Assembly: GCA_037951165.1 (NCBI GenBank)
Contig: JBBDHG010000127.1
Span: 391,001 to 455,000, forward strand
Direction of reading: 5' to 3'
DNA length: 64,000 bases
From: Lophius americanus
Lineage: Eukaryota > Chordata > Actinopteri > Lophiiformes > Lophiidae
Below the pieces are notes generated by a model. That model saw only the letters and a list, made by a program, of their open reading frames with translations, did no database searches and was not told where the DNA came from. Both the position numbers and the translations under genes were made by a program. This document shows positions 49,568 through 62,439 of this stretch, piece after piece. Every line of letters starts with the position of its first letter. The stretch's first letter is position 1.

Positions 49568-51777
49568 CTGAGTAAAAACCATGAAGCGTGTGATGAGGCT
49601 CACTTTAATGTCCACACTTCATCTGCTGTAGTGTCTGAACTCCAACTGGTAACAATTATAAATAAAGTAATTAAAGTAATTTCATTGATCTGATTTATTA
49701 ATATAATTTAAAAGTACTTAATTTAATTGTTTGTTACCCATTGAAGACATTTTGTAAAAGGTGAATGAACAATTTGCTTTTAACACTGTTTATTGTTGCT
49801 ATAAGCAGAATTGGAAACACAACTTTTGACACCTAAAATGTAATATTTCATATTTTTCTTAAGCCCAATATGATTTAAAGGGTGAAATTATGCTTCAACG
49901 CAGTATTAGTATACAGATATTAAGGCTCTTGTTTTGATTTACAAATGCTTTTGTATTTTCTGCACTTGGACTAACTTTACATTTTCATTTGGGATTTTGT
50001 CTTTGAGTTTAATCTTCTTGTGTTTTCATTTTGCACGTGACTCCGAGTTCTTTTAAAGCCCGGACTCATAGAAATAGGGCAGTAAAAGGAGCTTTGAACA
50101 AAAAACTTACATTTTGACATTGAAATAGTGATCTTGCATTCACCTATTCAGATATTCAGGAGACACGCAGCAGCATGAACATGCATTTAGGATCTTTAGC
50201 CAAGTGTTGAATGTAATGTGAGATCAATTTTCGTCTCAACAGACTCATGTGAGAAACATTTGGTTCACTGACTGCTAAATGCTTCTCTACGCTCCCATGG
50301 AAGGGCAACTGTCCGGCTGCAAAAACCTCTCTGCTGTTTGTTGCTGGACAGGAGAGTCAGATTTTTAGTATTTTGTCAGTTTTTCAGCAGTCTATTGCAT
50401 TAGTGTTATTTGACATCTCGATTTTCCATGAGATCCATAAAAATGAGAATTCTGCATCACCAGATCTGGAGTATAACTTGAATACAGAACATATTTTGTT
50501 GTGTTGTAGACGTTATAGGGATGTCATTACAAATTATTGAAGGCATTGTCAATTATGTTAGAAGCAAAAATATTGTTCCGTAAAGGTAAAGAATTGCCTA
50601 AATTGATGGATGATGACTAAACTGAAAGTTAGGTAATATGTGATATGATATGAAGTTTCATATTTCATGCAGATATTGGATACATAATAATCAGAACTAG
50701 ACAGCACTCCATTACACCTAAAAGCAATTCTTCCTTGTCTTCATTTAACCCTCATAATATTCCTGTGTGACCATGAAATCTTACCCCTAAAATCTAAATA
50801 TCATCAGTTCTATATTTATCAAAGATGGACAACATTTTATCTACAATAGTGTCCAGCATCTAGCTCAGTAACTTCACATCTACCAGCATGAGCAAAGTTT
50901 CAGCTACAATTTCATGTTAGCTTCCAGTTTAAAGCATTATTAAAAGCCCTATAAATTAAAACGTCTGAATCATCAGATCTGGAATATAGTCTGAATACAG
51001 ATCATTATTTGATGTGTGTTAAAACTAACGGGGATGTCGTTGTGTAATTTTTGTCCAAGCATTGTAGGCATAAGCAAGAAATGCTTGAATTGCCCCTAAT
51101 CCTTAAAGAATTATTTTAGATGAGGATGGAATGGAAAGAAATATATTTCGTAACTTGTATTTTGTAGGGCCACATCCTACCACTGCAAAAAAACTATCAT
51201 CAAAATCTGTTCACAACCTTTTGAATTACCCTGCTAACTAAAACCAACACTCGCAAATATACTTATATTAGTCGATTTAAGTATGTGAAAATGAAATATA
51301 TAGACAGTTTAACAGTTGGAGTGTAGACGTGATTTATTTTATGCATGAACCGTGTTTTTAAATGAAGGGTTGAAGGTGCATGCTTGTTCCAGTGCTGCTG
51401 CAGGTTTAATTTAGGTTACAGCTGTAGAGTTTCTTATTGAGATCGGAGTATGGTTTGTGTCGAAACTGAAACTCTTGGCCTTTCAGAAGCAAAGATAACA
51501 TTTATATCAAAGAGGCCTTTTAACCGAAGAAGCTTTTTGAACTTACTCCCAGATATTTAAGTTCATGTTTGCACATTACTCCTTGTAGACCTGACAGACT
51601 TCTGATTTCATTCTTTTTGTAATGTTTGCATACTTTAATATAGTTCCTCCAATACAACACAGCATTTATGTGAGAAAGGAACCTGTAAATACTCCATGTC
51701 TGAATATTGAAGGACCGCTCAAGGAAACTCGGCCCTCGCCCCTGACAACACATTCAGTGTCGACAACTACAACTCAC
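49568..51777 (-). other. ebf1: ebf1 intron 7
   Basis: 2,210 nt, A/T-rich, bounded by gtgagt and ctcag. It contains an imperfect direct duplication (about 50,435-50,575 and 50,949-51,085) and otherwise nothing recognisable. Confidence 0.9.
50435..51085. repeat. Imperfect direct duplication in intron 7
   Basis: The blocks 50,435-50,575 and 50,949-51,085 share order and sequence. Each has a ccataaa/ctataaa start, a catcaccagatctgga/catcatcagatctgga core, a ttgaatacag/ctgaatacag segment and a gggatgtcat/gggatgtcgt segment. The period is about 515 bases. Confidence 0.6.
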
Positions 51778-51859
51778 CTGGAAACGCCTCATGTCCCTGG
51801 GGTTCCCTGCATTCTTCAGGCAGTTCTGGTTACACTTTAGGAAGAACTTGAGGAAGAAT
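51778..51859 (-). CDS. ebf1: ebf1 exon 7 (DNA-binding domain)
   Basis: This 82-nt exon starts with one base completing an arginine codon (phase 2 entry) and then encodes 27 residues, FFLKFFLKCNQNC through DMRRFQ. This is the stretch of the COE DNA-binding domain just after the zinc knuckle. It is flanked by an atgcag acceptor and a CAG|gtgagt donor, both near consensus. It ends in phase 0, matching exon 8. The residues look the same as I remember for mammalian EBF1, as expected for the most conserved part of the family. It is the most 5' exon of the gene visible here; its upstream partner, exon 6, was not found in the 12.1 kb to the window edge. Confidence 0.96.
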
Positions 51860-52907
51860 CTGCATTTGTGGAAACAGAGAGAGGACAGGATATATGGAAT
51901 GAGGAGTGTCTGCGGTTAAAGCACAACATGTGCTTCTCTATCAAGACAAAAAATACAAATAAAACTAACAAACAGTGGTGGCAGATGAGGTTCACACTCT
52001 CCTCCCCTCATCCATCAGATTTTTTATGACAAAGGTAGTTTTCGATGAAGAAACAGCTCCGGGTTGAGTAAGATGCTACCCTGTTTATCCATCTCGCCGC
52101 TGCTGTCACAGCTTGCCATAAACTCACCGGGGCAGGCGCAAGCCCCCCCCCAGCTGCAGAGCGTGACAGAGTTTGTGCTGTAGCTACTATGCAGCACAGT
52201 GTTGCCATTCCTGCCTCTCTCAATCTCAGTATGAGAGACCACATCAACAGCACCTGCCATACATTATTAATAGGCTGAGATGGCAAGTATGGCTACCCGC
52301 ATCAATACTTAATGAGGGAGGGAGGAGTGAGGCCTGGATGAGTAAAGGGGGGAGTGTGGGGGTGTGTGTGTGTGTGGGGGGGCTGCTTTTTCGTGGCCTG
52401 AAAAGCAGAAAGGGGACGGCTAACAATTTATTCCCTAGCCCCACCCCAAGGCTTCCAAGCTGGACAACTTCTTCTTCTTCAACCTAAACTGTAGCACTGT
52501 ACAGCTCCTCCGCCCTCTTCTCAGAAATTTCTATGATTTCTAATACATATATATATATAAATAATATATATAAAAACAATATCTAATGTTGTGCAAAAAA
52601 AAAAGAGCGCTGTGTACAAATAAACAGAAATCCTCAAAAGGGGGAAAATAAAACTACAAGATCCCACCCTCCCATTCTCCTCCTCCTCCTCCTTCCTTTG
52701 AGGTAGCTCAAAGAAGTGCTGACAGCTGAAACTGCTTACAATACAGATCTCCACAAGCCAGAGAGAGAATCACTCCTTTGCTCAGCTTTTCTTTCATATG
52801 TCTTATTTTCTAGCCTCTGTTCATTTGTTATGGCTCGGATTCTGCACTGGGCAGCGCGTTTGGAGCCAACAGCCTTAGATATAATCATGCATGGGCAAAC
52901 ACATCAC

Positions 52908-52972
52908 GCACGCACACACACACACACACCCACACACACACACACACACCCACCCACACACACACACACACA
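52908..52972. repeat. (CA)n microsatellite with CCCA units
   Basis: CA repeat with CCCACA variants in intron 6. Confidence 0.93.
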
Positions 52973-55234
52973 TGTCAAGAGAGACTCAGTAAGCGGCAGT
53001 CCTGGACAATCGCTTCATCTTGGTGAAAAAAAAAGGAGCAAAGAAGATAAATGGATGGATCAGAGTTTTGTCTCATTTCATGGGCCAGCCAACTGCTGTG
53101 CACATTACAAGCATCTGATGTAACACAAGAACTTGTGAATTTATCGCCGACAACCTTCAAATGCTAGACAGCTGGTTAGTAGTAGATGCTCTTCGTCAAG
53201 TAAGGAAGAAAAAACTCCTCGTATGATCTGAATAGCAAACCGTCTCTCTGCTGGTCCTCAGTTACTCCCCTGCTTTGTTTGTGTTCTGATTTACGACCTT
53301 ACTGCAAAGAAAAGGAAAGCGAAGGAGGGAAGTACAAAGTGGAGGAGAGGAGAAAATGATAGAAAGACAGAGAGAAAAAGGGATGTGGTGGAGTACGTGA
53401 AACCCAAAAAGGAGACAGATCATCCTCTTGTATATTTTAGAGGCTGTAGGCCAATAACTCAATAATTCATGATACAAAGTGATTTTTTTTTTTCCCACAG
53501 TGGATCCCAAAAGCTGAGGGTCTCCAAACATCTTTATCTCCCTCGGGTCAAGGAGCAGCCACACAGACTGCTGTGGACATCCACTTGTCCGGCAGCCTCC
53601 ACCTTCCTAACTGCACCTCGTTTTTAATTCATTGACTCTGCCCTCTCCCCGATGCGTCCTCCTCCTCCTCTGAGGTATTCATGATGGACGGATAAGTGGA
53701 TGCAGGAAAGTAAGGGTAACCAGAGTCAGTGGTGAGGATCTATGGAGGTTAAATGTTCGATATTTTGACAAACTGTGAGACTGTGCTAAAACAGTTTTCT
53801 CTGTTTTAGCACAGTTTTAACTGAGATTAATTTTTCTCTCATCTCCTTTCCAGAGTGTGGAAAAGAAGCCATATGTCGGCGTGTCCCTTCACTCTCCTGC
53901 ATGCAAGGATCATGTGATTCATTATTTACAAGGCTAAAGGTGTCTGGAGCCGCACCCGCAACTTTACAAAACGGTAGCATGTTGATTCGTCGGTGTCGCT
54001 CCACGGGAGCCGGGGGACCAGGATGACTGTTGCACACATTTGCATGGTTCAGCGAGGGGTGGCTGTGGTGGGGGGGTAAAGAGCGGGGCATGCTGATATG
54101 CAATAGCAAAGGGATTACTGCAAGGATTTATGGATAATCTGATTGACAGCTGACCAGTAAATATGGACAGATAGCTGATGATAGCCCATAATTCTCTCAT
54201 CTGAGCCGCTGAACCATCTCTTATCATATTTCATTGAAAACATTATTTATTGCTTTATAGTTATTGCTTTATTTGAGGTCATGTCACTGGTGACCATCCT
54301 TTATTGTCTGATGTACGCCCACATTTCTGATGAGCTGAAATATTCAGGACCCGTCATGTCACAAATTATGGGATTCCTTTACTAGATTCTAGAATCGCTG
54401 TATAAACAGACCTTGTCGGAAACAAAGCCATTTCAGTACTAGTGCTGTGCAGCAGATGAAAAATAGGCCTACGCTCTCATCCCCAACAGCAAGGGTCTAT
54501 CCCCGAAAAGCCCCCATTTCCCATAGCTCCTTCTAGTGAGTGAAATATGAACTGCTAGAGTAAAATATGCACCAAATGTCGACTTAATCGGAAAAATGGT
54601 TGAAAAATTGTGACCTGAAAACTTTTGGAGATAATATTTGGGATATTTGGGATAAAGCTCTCTCTAATGCCGCAAATATACAACAAGCCTTTCCCAAAAT
54701 GACTAAAGCTCTTTGTCACAGTAAAGTGTATGAGGGTATACAATTTGAAAATGATCCATGAAATGGTTTTTTAGATATAGCGTTAACATGAAGGATCTAC
54801 AGCTGTGGTTGAACTGAGATTAATTTAGTATCCAACCACAGAAACAAGACACTGCTATAAATGACGGAAGATGCCACAACATTAAGACCGGCAACTGGTA
54901 ACAAAGTTGTGGCTGATTGACAAACTGCTTCATTGTCCATAAGTTATGTTTCATTCCAAACATAAATATATGAATTTTTAATTATTATTTCAAAAGTTTT
55001 AAAACCATAATCTTTTGATGTGGCGATTGCTTTACATGATGGCAGGAATATTAAGGAAGTCAGCAGGACATGGTGAAAGATGTCAGGAAGGGTTTTTGTG
55101 TCATATTTCATCAGTTCCATCAGCACTCCTAACATTTATGCACATTTAATCTATCCGTTGATAAGTTTTAAAGCATCATAAAGAATGTGGCGATGGAAAA
55201 ATGTTTGTCTTTTCTGAAAGGTTATTATGTTGGA

Positions 55235-55385
55235 ATAGCTCTTGTTGTTTTACTGTGAATGTTTTTGTTTCATTTTAAAATGTGTGATTGGCTGCTACCT
55301 CAGCCAAGTCTCTCTTGTAAAAGATATTTTTAATCTCAATGAGACTTCCTGGTTAAATAAAGGAAAAACAAATGAATAAACAAAT
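55235..55385 (+). mobile_element. Non-LTR retrotransposon 3' end
   Basis: It ends in caagtctctcttgtaaaaga, then tctcaatgagacttcctggt and taaataaagg with an A-rich tail, the well-known 3' terminus of a fish LINE family. It is 5'-truncated and lies in + orientation, opposite to ebf1. Confidence 0.7.
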
Positions 55386-55546
55386 GATTAATGGCATAAT
55401 TACCACTGAATTACAAGCAATTATATAGATTAATCAGTTACGCGAACAAATGCATTTTTGCTTAATGCTGACTCGGCTGTTTTGTTAGACTTGATGTATT
55501 TAATTTATGTTCTTGGCAAGAATATTCATTAACAACTAAATTAATG

Positions 55547-55572
55547 TATATATATATATATATATATATATA
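55547..55572. repeat. (TA)n microsatellite
   Basis: 26 bases of alternating TA between two retrotransposon tails. Confidence 0.93.
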
Positions 55573-55614
55573 AGGCTAAAAAAAAGTTTAGGCCATTTGG
55601 CCTCTTTAGTAAAA

Positions 55615-55770
55615 TTGACATCCTGGTCCGCTCCCTGTAATGAGCTGGCGTTTAGTCCAGGTTGTACCCCACCAGTCGCCCGGTGTCAGCTGGGATAGGC
55701 TCCAGCCCAAGCGACCCTGAACAAGATAAGCGGTTACGGATAATGAACGAATGAATGAAAGGTTCACTCC
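55615..55770 (+). mobile_element. Non-LTR retrotransposon 3' end with tandem tail
   Basis: It contains tttagtccaggttgtacccc, agctgggataggctccagcc and ccctgaacaagataagcggt, then an (AATG)n-like tail (gaacgaatgaatgaa). This is the tail of the same LINE type seen at 12.6 kb. It is truncated and non-coding. Confidence 0.75.
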
Positions 55771-56009
55771 TGCATATAATAATTGAAGTTCATACAGTTA
55801 ATGTTGCAACAACAAAACAGAAAATGTGTATCTCATTTCAATAAAACCATTTTGAGGGTTTTCTCCTGCATAACTTGTTTTCATTATTGCCCTCTCTACC
55901 TTGGCTGCATTCGAGGCTCTTGCTGATTTCATGCTGTTTTACTGTGCGCACTCCACAGCTACAAATATTGTCTGCAAATTGCCGCAGCGGCCGAATTAAA
56001 TGAAATAAA

Positions 56010-56420
56010 ACCATTTTGCTCTCATGTAATTACCCCCAAATCCAGGGATGGCTGCAGAAGTGAATTTGTGTAAATAACTGCTTGGCCTCTCGGAGCCTCA
56101 TGGCATAAATTTGTAACGGCGAAAAATGAAGAAATAAACACAAGCAGCCGGTCGCTGTAGCAATTTAATGATCTCATACTTTCATCATGTCATAATGGGC
56201 CTTATTTGTCACTTTGGAGCAATTAAGTACAGAATCACCCTCTGCCCATAAAAAACAAAACAAAGAAAGCAATTATAACACAACTTTTAAGTAATCCCTG
56301 TAGCATCTAAATATTATTACTGTGGTGATAAAGATTGTCTAACTGATTAGCGAACAGCGATGAAGCCTCCGAGGGACAATTTTCTTATATTTTCTAATGA
56401 TTTTCCTCCATTGGCAAGAA
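56010..56420. promoter_or_regulatory. Candidate conserved element in intron 6
   Basis: About 400 bases of repeat-free sequence with scattered homeodomain cores (GCAATTTAATGATC, GCAATTAAG, CATGTAATTACC) and a GGCATAAATTTG stretch. It sits between a retrotransposon tail and pyrimidine-rich sequence and looks markedly more complex than either. Confidence 0.28.
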
Positions 56421-57534
56421 ATGAGTTAAAGAGTTGTTCTCCTTGTCAAATTTGACATGGACAACTTTTCAACGGTATCTTTCTATATTCCATGGTAGTT
56501 CTACTTTATTCATCTTTCCAGCCATTTTTTTTCTGCCACAAAGCGCGCTGTACATCTTTGTGCCTCATTTCTTTCGCCCATCCTCCCTCATTTTTTTTCT
56601 GACGCCGATGCACCATAAAAATGGCTGAGGGTGATGCCATAACTCACCCCCTCGCCTCTTCCTCTCGCTCCATCCATTTCTGCCATACAGATCATCTCCA
56701 GAAGAAAAGCACAGTGTCTGGCTCCTAATATGCTTCATGAGGTGTGTAATTCACTGCACTCCGGAGGGGAGCCATTTGTCTCGGAGGTTAACTAAGTGAC
56801 ACAACAGCACTTCCCCTCGCCTGTTACCACTGTGGGACATGTTGAACTAATCTAGGCAGGTAGAGGAATGGAGGATCCACACTTCAGCAATTATGCATTA
56901 AGATTTGTTCAGGAAATCGATCCTAATGAAGTCGGCGGAAATTGCAAATATTCTTAAGCAAATATATTGTTACAGCGGGAAAAAAGAGTGACAAATAGGC
57001 AATCTGACGAAAAGTGAAGTCTGGTGCGCCCTGAGAACAAAATATCTTCCCGCAGTTCCTGCTTTGTGTATTTTCTTTTCGTCCCCACTGTGTTTCAATT
57101 TTGTATGCTTTCTTTCCTCTGCAACGTTTTCTTTCGCGCTTGCCGCCATGCATCACTGACACTTCAACCAAGAGCCTGACTGGCTTGTATTCATGGTGAC
57201 CTGTCTCCCTGCCTGCAGTATATGTTTAAGACACACACACACACGCGCACACACACACACACACGCTCTAATTTAGGGAGATTTATGAGAGGGGCCTTGC
57301 ACCAGGAGCCACGCAGGCTGACCTCAAGGGTGTAGGGGGGCACTGGGTGGGGGAGGGTACATGGCTCCACAGGGGGGGCCATTAATAATCCAGAACCAGG
57401 TCTGTCTCTGGGCCTGGCCCTGGGCCTCGGACACCAGGCTGCAGTGGCCCAGTTTACGGTGAACGTAATATCCAGTTCATGTCATACAAACATCAGGTAG
57501 AGAGACAAAAGAAAACACAGGAACACCGAGGTGG

Positions 57535-57581
57535 ACACACACACACACGCACGCATGCACGCACGCACGCACACACACACC

Positions 57582-57641
<60 letters not shown>
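57535..57641. repeat. (CA)n/(CGCA)n microsatellite
   Basis: CGCA units pass into a long perfect CA run. Confidence 0.95.
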
Positions 57642-57642
<1 letters not shown>

Positions 57643-59249
57643 TGCTCACTTCCTTTGGAGTGCTATTCCTTAAAGTAGCAGCAAGCACCTCTATATTGCC
57701 CTCATGTCTATCTTAAGTGTCATGATTTATTCAAATAGAACATCCCACTGCTCTGAAAAATTCATCTCCAGCTCGGTCTGCGCTTCATCCCATCCTCCTC
57801 CTCGTCCGTATCTGCTAGGCGTATGAGCATGTCATGTCAGCTGAATTGACACCGTTGTTAAATATTTCTCAGAACAAATGGACCCCGGAGGAGGGAGACG
57901 GTGGGTCAGGGGACGATCCACGCTGTACCACTGTCGATCAGGGAGAAGCCATGCTTGGGAGCGATAAAATCCTAGCTTCCCCCCAAGAGCAGGAGCTCCA
58001 GTCCCAGCTTGGGGACAGAAGTCCCAGAGACACTTAACCAATTGTGTCTCATCCATTTCATCCAAAAGGGATCATTCAAAATTCAACTGAGAAATTTTGC
58101 AGGGAGCATTGAAAGACAGGCAATGAAATCTCTCCTGCGTGGGAGAATCTGGTGCCGGGTTAAACAACTTGTAGCCTGATAGCATCACTACCTGTGGCCT
58201 GGCTGTGCACCGGGATACCAGGAAAAATCCAGGCAAATAAACAACTGTGCATGTGAATGTGTGTGTGTGCATGTGTGTGTTTGTGTGTATCAAAGCCATG
58301 ATGAATAAGAGGCTGTCTGGGTGATGGACAAGCTTGGCAGACGGTGCTGATTGAAACACTTCCTCTGTCGGGGCCTGGCCCATTAATCTGATGGAGACAG
58401 AGACAAAGAGAGAGAGAGAGAGAGGGAAACGCTCCAGGCCCCAGACCACAGGAGTAATGAAGGGTCCTGGTCCCCCTCACCTCAGTGCTGTTCTGCCATG
58501 CTGGGACGCTCTGCTACCCTGTCCAGCCCAAACCCTGCCCTCGTGGGACTGACCAGTGAATAATGGCCCTGTCAACAGCCTGCGTGGATGCAGCCGCCGT
58601 ACAGCCCAAGGATGTGTGTGACTGCGTGTATGTGTGACCGCATGCTGCCTGCGTGCCTCCCTGCGAAGTCATTTACCCTAACTGTTCTCTGTGCCTTAGT
58701 TGAAGACCGATGTATTCATATTGAATAGTGTTGATTTAAACACATGTTAAACTTAATGCATAATGCACCAGCTATATATAGCTTGATAAAGAGCTCGGTG
58801 TCAGGTCGGGACCGGCCCCATACATTGTGGAGATGAATGTGCTGCTTGGAAATATGTACTTTTTTTCCCAATTTAAGCACAATATAAAGTATGAAAACTA
58901 TGACTGTATCTGCACGCAGACTTTAAGGTTTGTTTCTAAATGCAGCAGGATCAGAAATCATAAGCTTAATTAGTGGGGCTGCTTGTTCTCAGGTGAGAAG
59001 TCGTTCCCTCCAATGGGTCTTGAGGGAGGAATATGGGAACATTGAGTGGGGGAGACTGGGAATATGCGAGATGGAGAAAGTGCGTGTGACGGGAGAAGGA
59101 AGGAGAGATTAAGACTGAGCTGATACGTATGACTTCCTACAGCGTGTGAGTGCCATTGTGAGCGCGGACATGTGTGTTTTGGCCTCAGCACGCCTCTGTG
59201 TTTATCAAACACATTACAACTCCTTCTAGAATCCTCACCTGCACACCCC

Positions 59250-59470
59250 TAGCCTGCTACATATGGCCCACCAATCACAAAATAAGGAATCATGCATACA
59301 TTAGCATAGCTAATGGATTACCCTCCATTTAATATGCAAATTTCCAGAAACATTACTGAATGCCGTCTGTTCTAAATGAATAAATTTGAATTGCAATTAG
59401 AATAATCCTTTATAATTAATGAAAACTGTCAATTTTGGTTCATAAGTAATTTGATTAAAGTGGTGATGGG
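59250..59470. promoter_or_regulatory. Candidate conserved element in intron 6 (POU/homeodomain)
   Basis: A repeat-free A/T-rich stretch with ATGCAAAT at 59,334-59,341, a CTAATGGATTA composite homeodomain/OTX-type motif near 59,310-59,320, and further TAATTAAT and CAATTAG cores. The density of motifs is what long-range vertebrate enhancers show; no conservation data were available. Confidence 0.35.
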
Positions 59471-60149
59471 ACACTTATGAAGTTCATCGGGCTGCAAGGA
59501 GTGTGAAAACACACTTGGATGGTTGCATGCAAACACATGCAGAAACACACACATATGCTGCATGACAGGATTACCAGGGCTGCATTATTGATGGAGATGA
59601 TTAATAAACTCATGACAATGGTTGTCATACACTGCAACTTTTTTCCCAACCCTTTACCACTAACTGATCAATCACTCCTTTCTGGCACCTGACGTAAAAG
59701 TGACAGAAAGTGATTGAAAAGGTTTCCCAGCCTCATGGTGAGGTGTCAGTGGTCTGTCTGTCCAGTGGGAGACACTGATGGACTGGTGAGGCAGAAATAG
59801 TACCAAACACACACATGCTAGGTCATTACAGGGACTGAAACACTGCTTTGGTATTTTTCAAAGTGGGGGCGGGCATTGCTATTACTATGTAATAACAGGT
59901 TACGAGAAGCAACTCACTGAAGAGGGCGCTACCTTTCTGTGACTGTTCATCAATATCGTACTCTTTAACATTACCTCACTCATAATATTCTATCCTGCCC
60001 TTGAAGCATATAATGGCGCCACTTAAATTAAGGTCACTTAACAGTGGGAAATTGTTTCAATATATTCTGCATGGAATGCATATGAACATGAGCGTTATGG
60101 TGTTCAATGTGTGTATGTGAGTGTGTTTGTATGGCTTCCCCCCAATAAT

Positions 60150-60300
60150 AATGGAGCAGATAGTGTAGCGCCTCGCAGACTAATTAGCCATATCACTGAG
60201 AAAATAGCAGTCTGCTAATTAATGGGTATTATGAAATTTCAGAAGTCACTGCTCTAATTGGGAGTGAACTGAGCCTCGAATTTCCATACTGCAGTTATAC
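60150..60300. promoter_or_regulatory. Candidate conserved element in intron 6
   Basis: Contains CTAATTAG, GCTAATTAATGG and CTAATTGGG cores within about 90 bases, with AGTCTG/CAGACT in opposite orientation beside the first two. This suggests paired homeodomain sites. It is repeat-free and unlike the surrounding simple sequence. Confidence 0.3.
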
Positions 60301-60951
60301 CGGCTTTTTCCGCCTGTCTATCTGTTTTTCTGTCTGTCTACCTACTTGGCATGCTTGCTTTTAAAAACAATCCTCCACATGCATGCAAGGAAAGTAATTA
60401 TGCTGCACATGCTTATGTTTTCAAATGCATGCAGTTATGCACAAGATGTGCACATTCCCCCCCACATAGATAAGGCTACTTTAACCAATACAGGAATTAT
60501 GGATTTTTGTAACCTTTGACAAATAATTTCATAAATCTACTCTGATTAAATATCTTTATATTGCTTTTAGAGAGAATTAAAAAAAAAGCCTAATGCAGGT
60601 GAATTGGTGAGTAATATAATACATTTCATATAATTTGTATATGTGTCCCCAAAGCAGCTCTCTTACACATGCATACATGCATATACCCTATAGATTCCTC
60701 TTAACCCTATCAGATAGTGGGACAATCAGAATAGATTTGCATTCAAATGCCACATGCTCGGTATCAAATATCAAATCAAGACAGAGCCACTGAGACAGAC
60801 AGACAGTCCTCCCCTCCATGCATCTCTCCTGCACCTCCTCCTCTTTCCCCTTTCAGGTTCCCAGGGACTCCCATTCTAGCCTGGACGAGCTCTATCCAGG
60901 AGTGACAGGCTGACGCCAGGGTTTGATTGACAGCCTGTTGATGCTATGTAT

Positions 60952-61034
60952 ACACACACATACGCACACACACAAAACCACCCTGCCACACACACACTCG
61001 CACACACACCCACACCCACACCCACACCCACACA
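60952..61034. repeat. (CA)n followed by (CCCACA)n
   Basis: CA repeat ends in several tandem CCCACA hexamers (61,009-61,034). Confidence 0.92.
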
Positions 61035-62439
61035 GTCCTTGCTTGCCGCCACAACCTTCCCCTCTTCATGCACTGGTCTGGGTGTCTGTGATAGCCCCTG
61101 GGCTAGTGCCCCACAGGCTGCACACCACTATACATACAAATCACAGTGTGTCATTCTTCTGAAAAGGCCCATTTTGATTTTGTCCTTGTAAAGTCAGCCC
61201 CCCCTGAAGCAGGCTGGATCTGTATACCTCCTCTTTTCTTTTTTTTTTATATTTCCCTTTCATTATTATATACACTCACAGGCAGTTGCATGACGGAATT
61301 GACAAAATGAGACGAACAACAGGGGTATGTACACGAATAAACACACATGTGCACAGAAATGCACAGGAAAATGGCAGATTTAAGTGCAGTGCTCATGGGC
61401 AGCACCTCGTAGGGTCAAAGTATAAATACATCAACAACAATGCATATACATAGACAGTCTCACACACCATAACAGCCATGACCCCGGGCCTAATCTCACA
61501 CACTCAGCTACTACACCTGGTTAATGTTAAGAGGGCAGTTATAGTCAATTACATTCCCATATAACACATAAACCTAAACCCCGTCTGTGCTGGGAGAATA
61601 ATTGAAAACAGGCGCCGAGCACTCCAAGGTCCACACAAACGTCAACTTCCCACCCCTGACTTTCCCATCCACTGGAAGTGATGCCTTGAGGTTCAATATT
61701 CTGAAGTCAAAGGGGCAAATACAAGGCGGGGGAGGGTGTGGGTTAACATTTGGATATAAGGCAGCCAAAGAGCAGGAGGATATGGAGTCATATGAGGAAG
61801 TGGAGAGACAGACACAAGGAGAGGAAAGGGGGAGTTGGTGACTCCAAGGTGAGGTACAGGGGAGGAGCTGTTAGGGTCGTGTTGAGAGGGTGGTGGTCTG
61901 GTGGTTGTGTTCCGTGTGGTTGGGGTGGGATGTGTGGGGGAGTCGAGCGGGACAGCGGTTGTAACTAGGAGTTGGAGACTGACAGGTGACATTACCCTGT
62001 GTCATGGCTGGAGGGACAGAGGGACAGAGGGCGCGATGGTTATCCAAGCAAAGAAATGTCAACGTCCAGACACCGCTGTGACACACGCACACACTCACAC
62101 ATACACAGACACAAACGCACACAAACAAGAGCTGCACATACACACAGGTACACAAAGATCCAGGACAAAGGAGTCTAGAGTCTTTGAGAGGGAAAAAGGC
62201 TGGCTACAGTGGGCAGAGATGAAGAGATTACATCCTCCATTTAAAAAAGGAGGAGATGGGAATAAAGAGACAAAGCAGACGGAAAGGCTACGAGTCAATG
62301 ACTATACTGTTACGAATAAACACTCGTGCATTTATTCCTTAACGTGTGCTCTACAAACGTGGGTTTTCCGTCCTTTGGCGAAGTTGTTTCATTCCTCATA
62401 TTTATTCCTTTTCAATCTCCTCTCTGCCGTTTTCATTAA

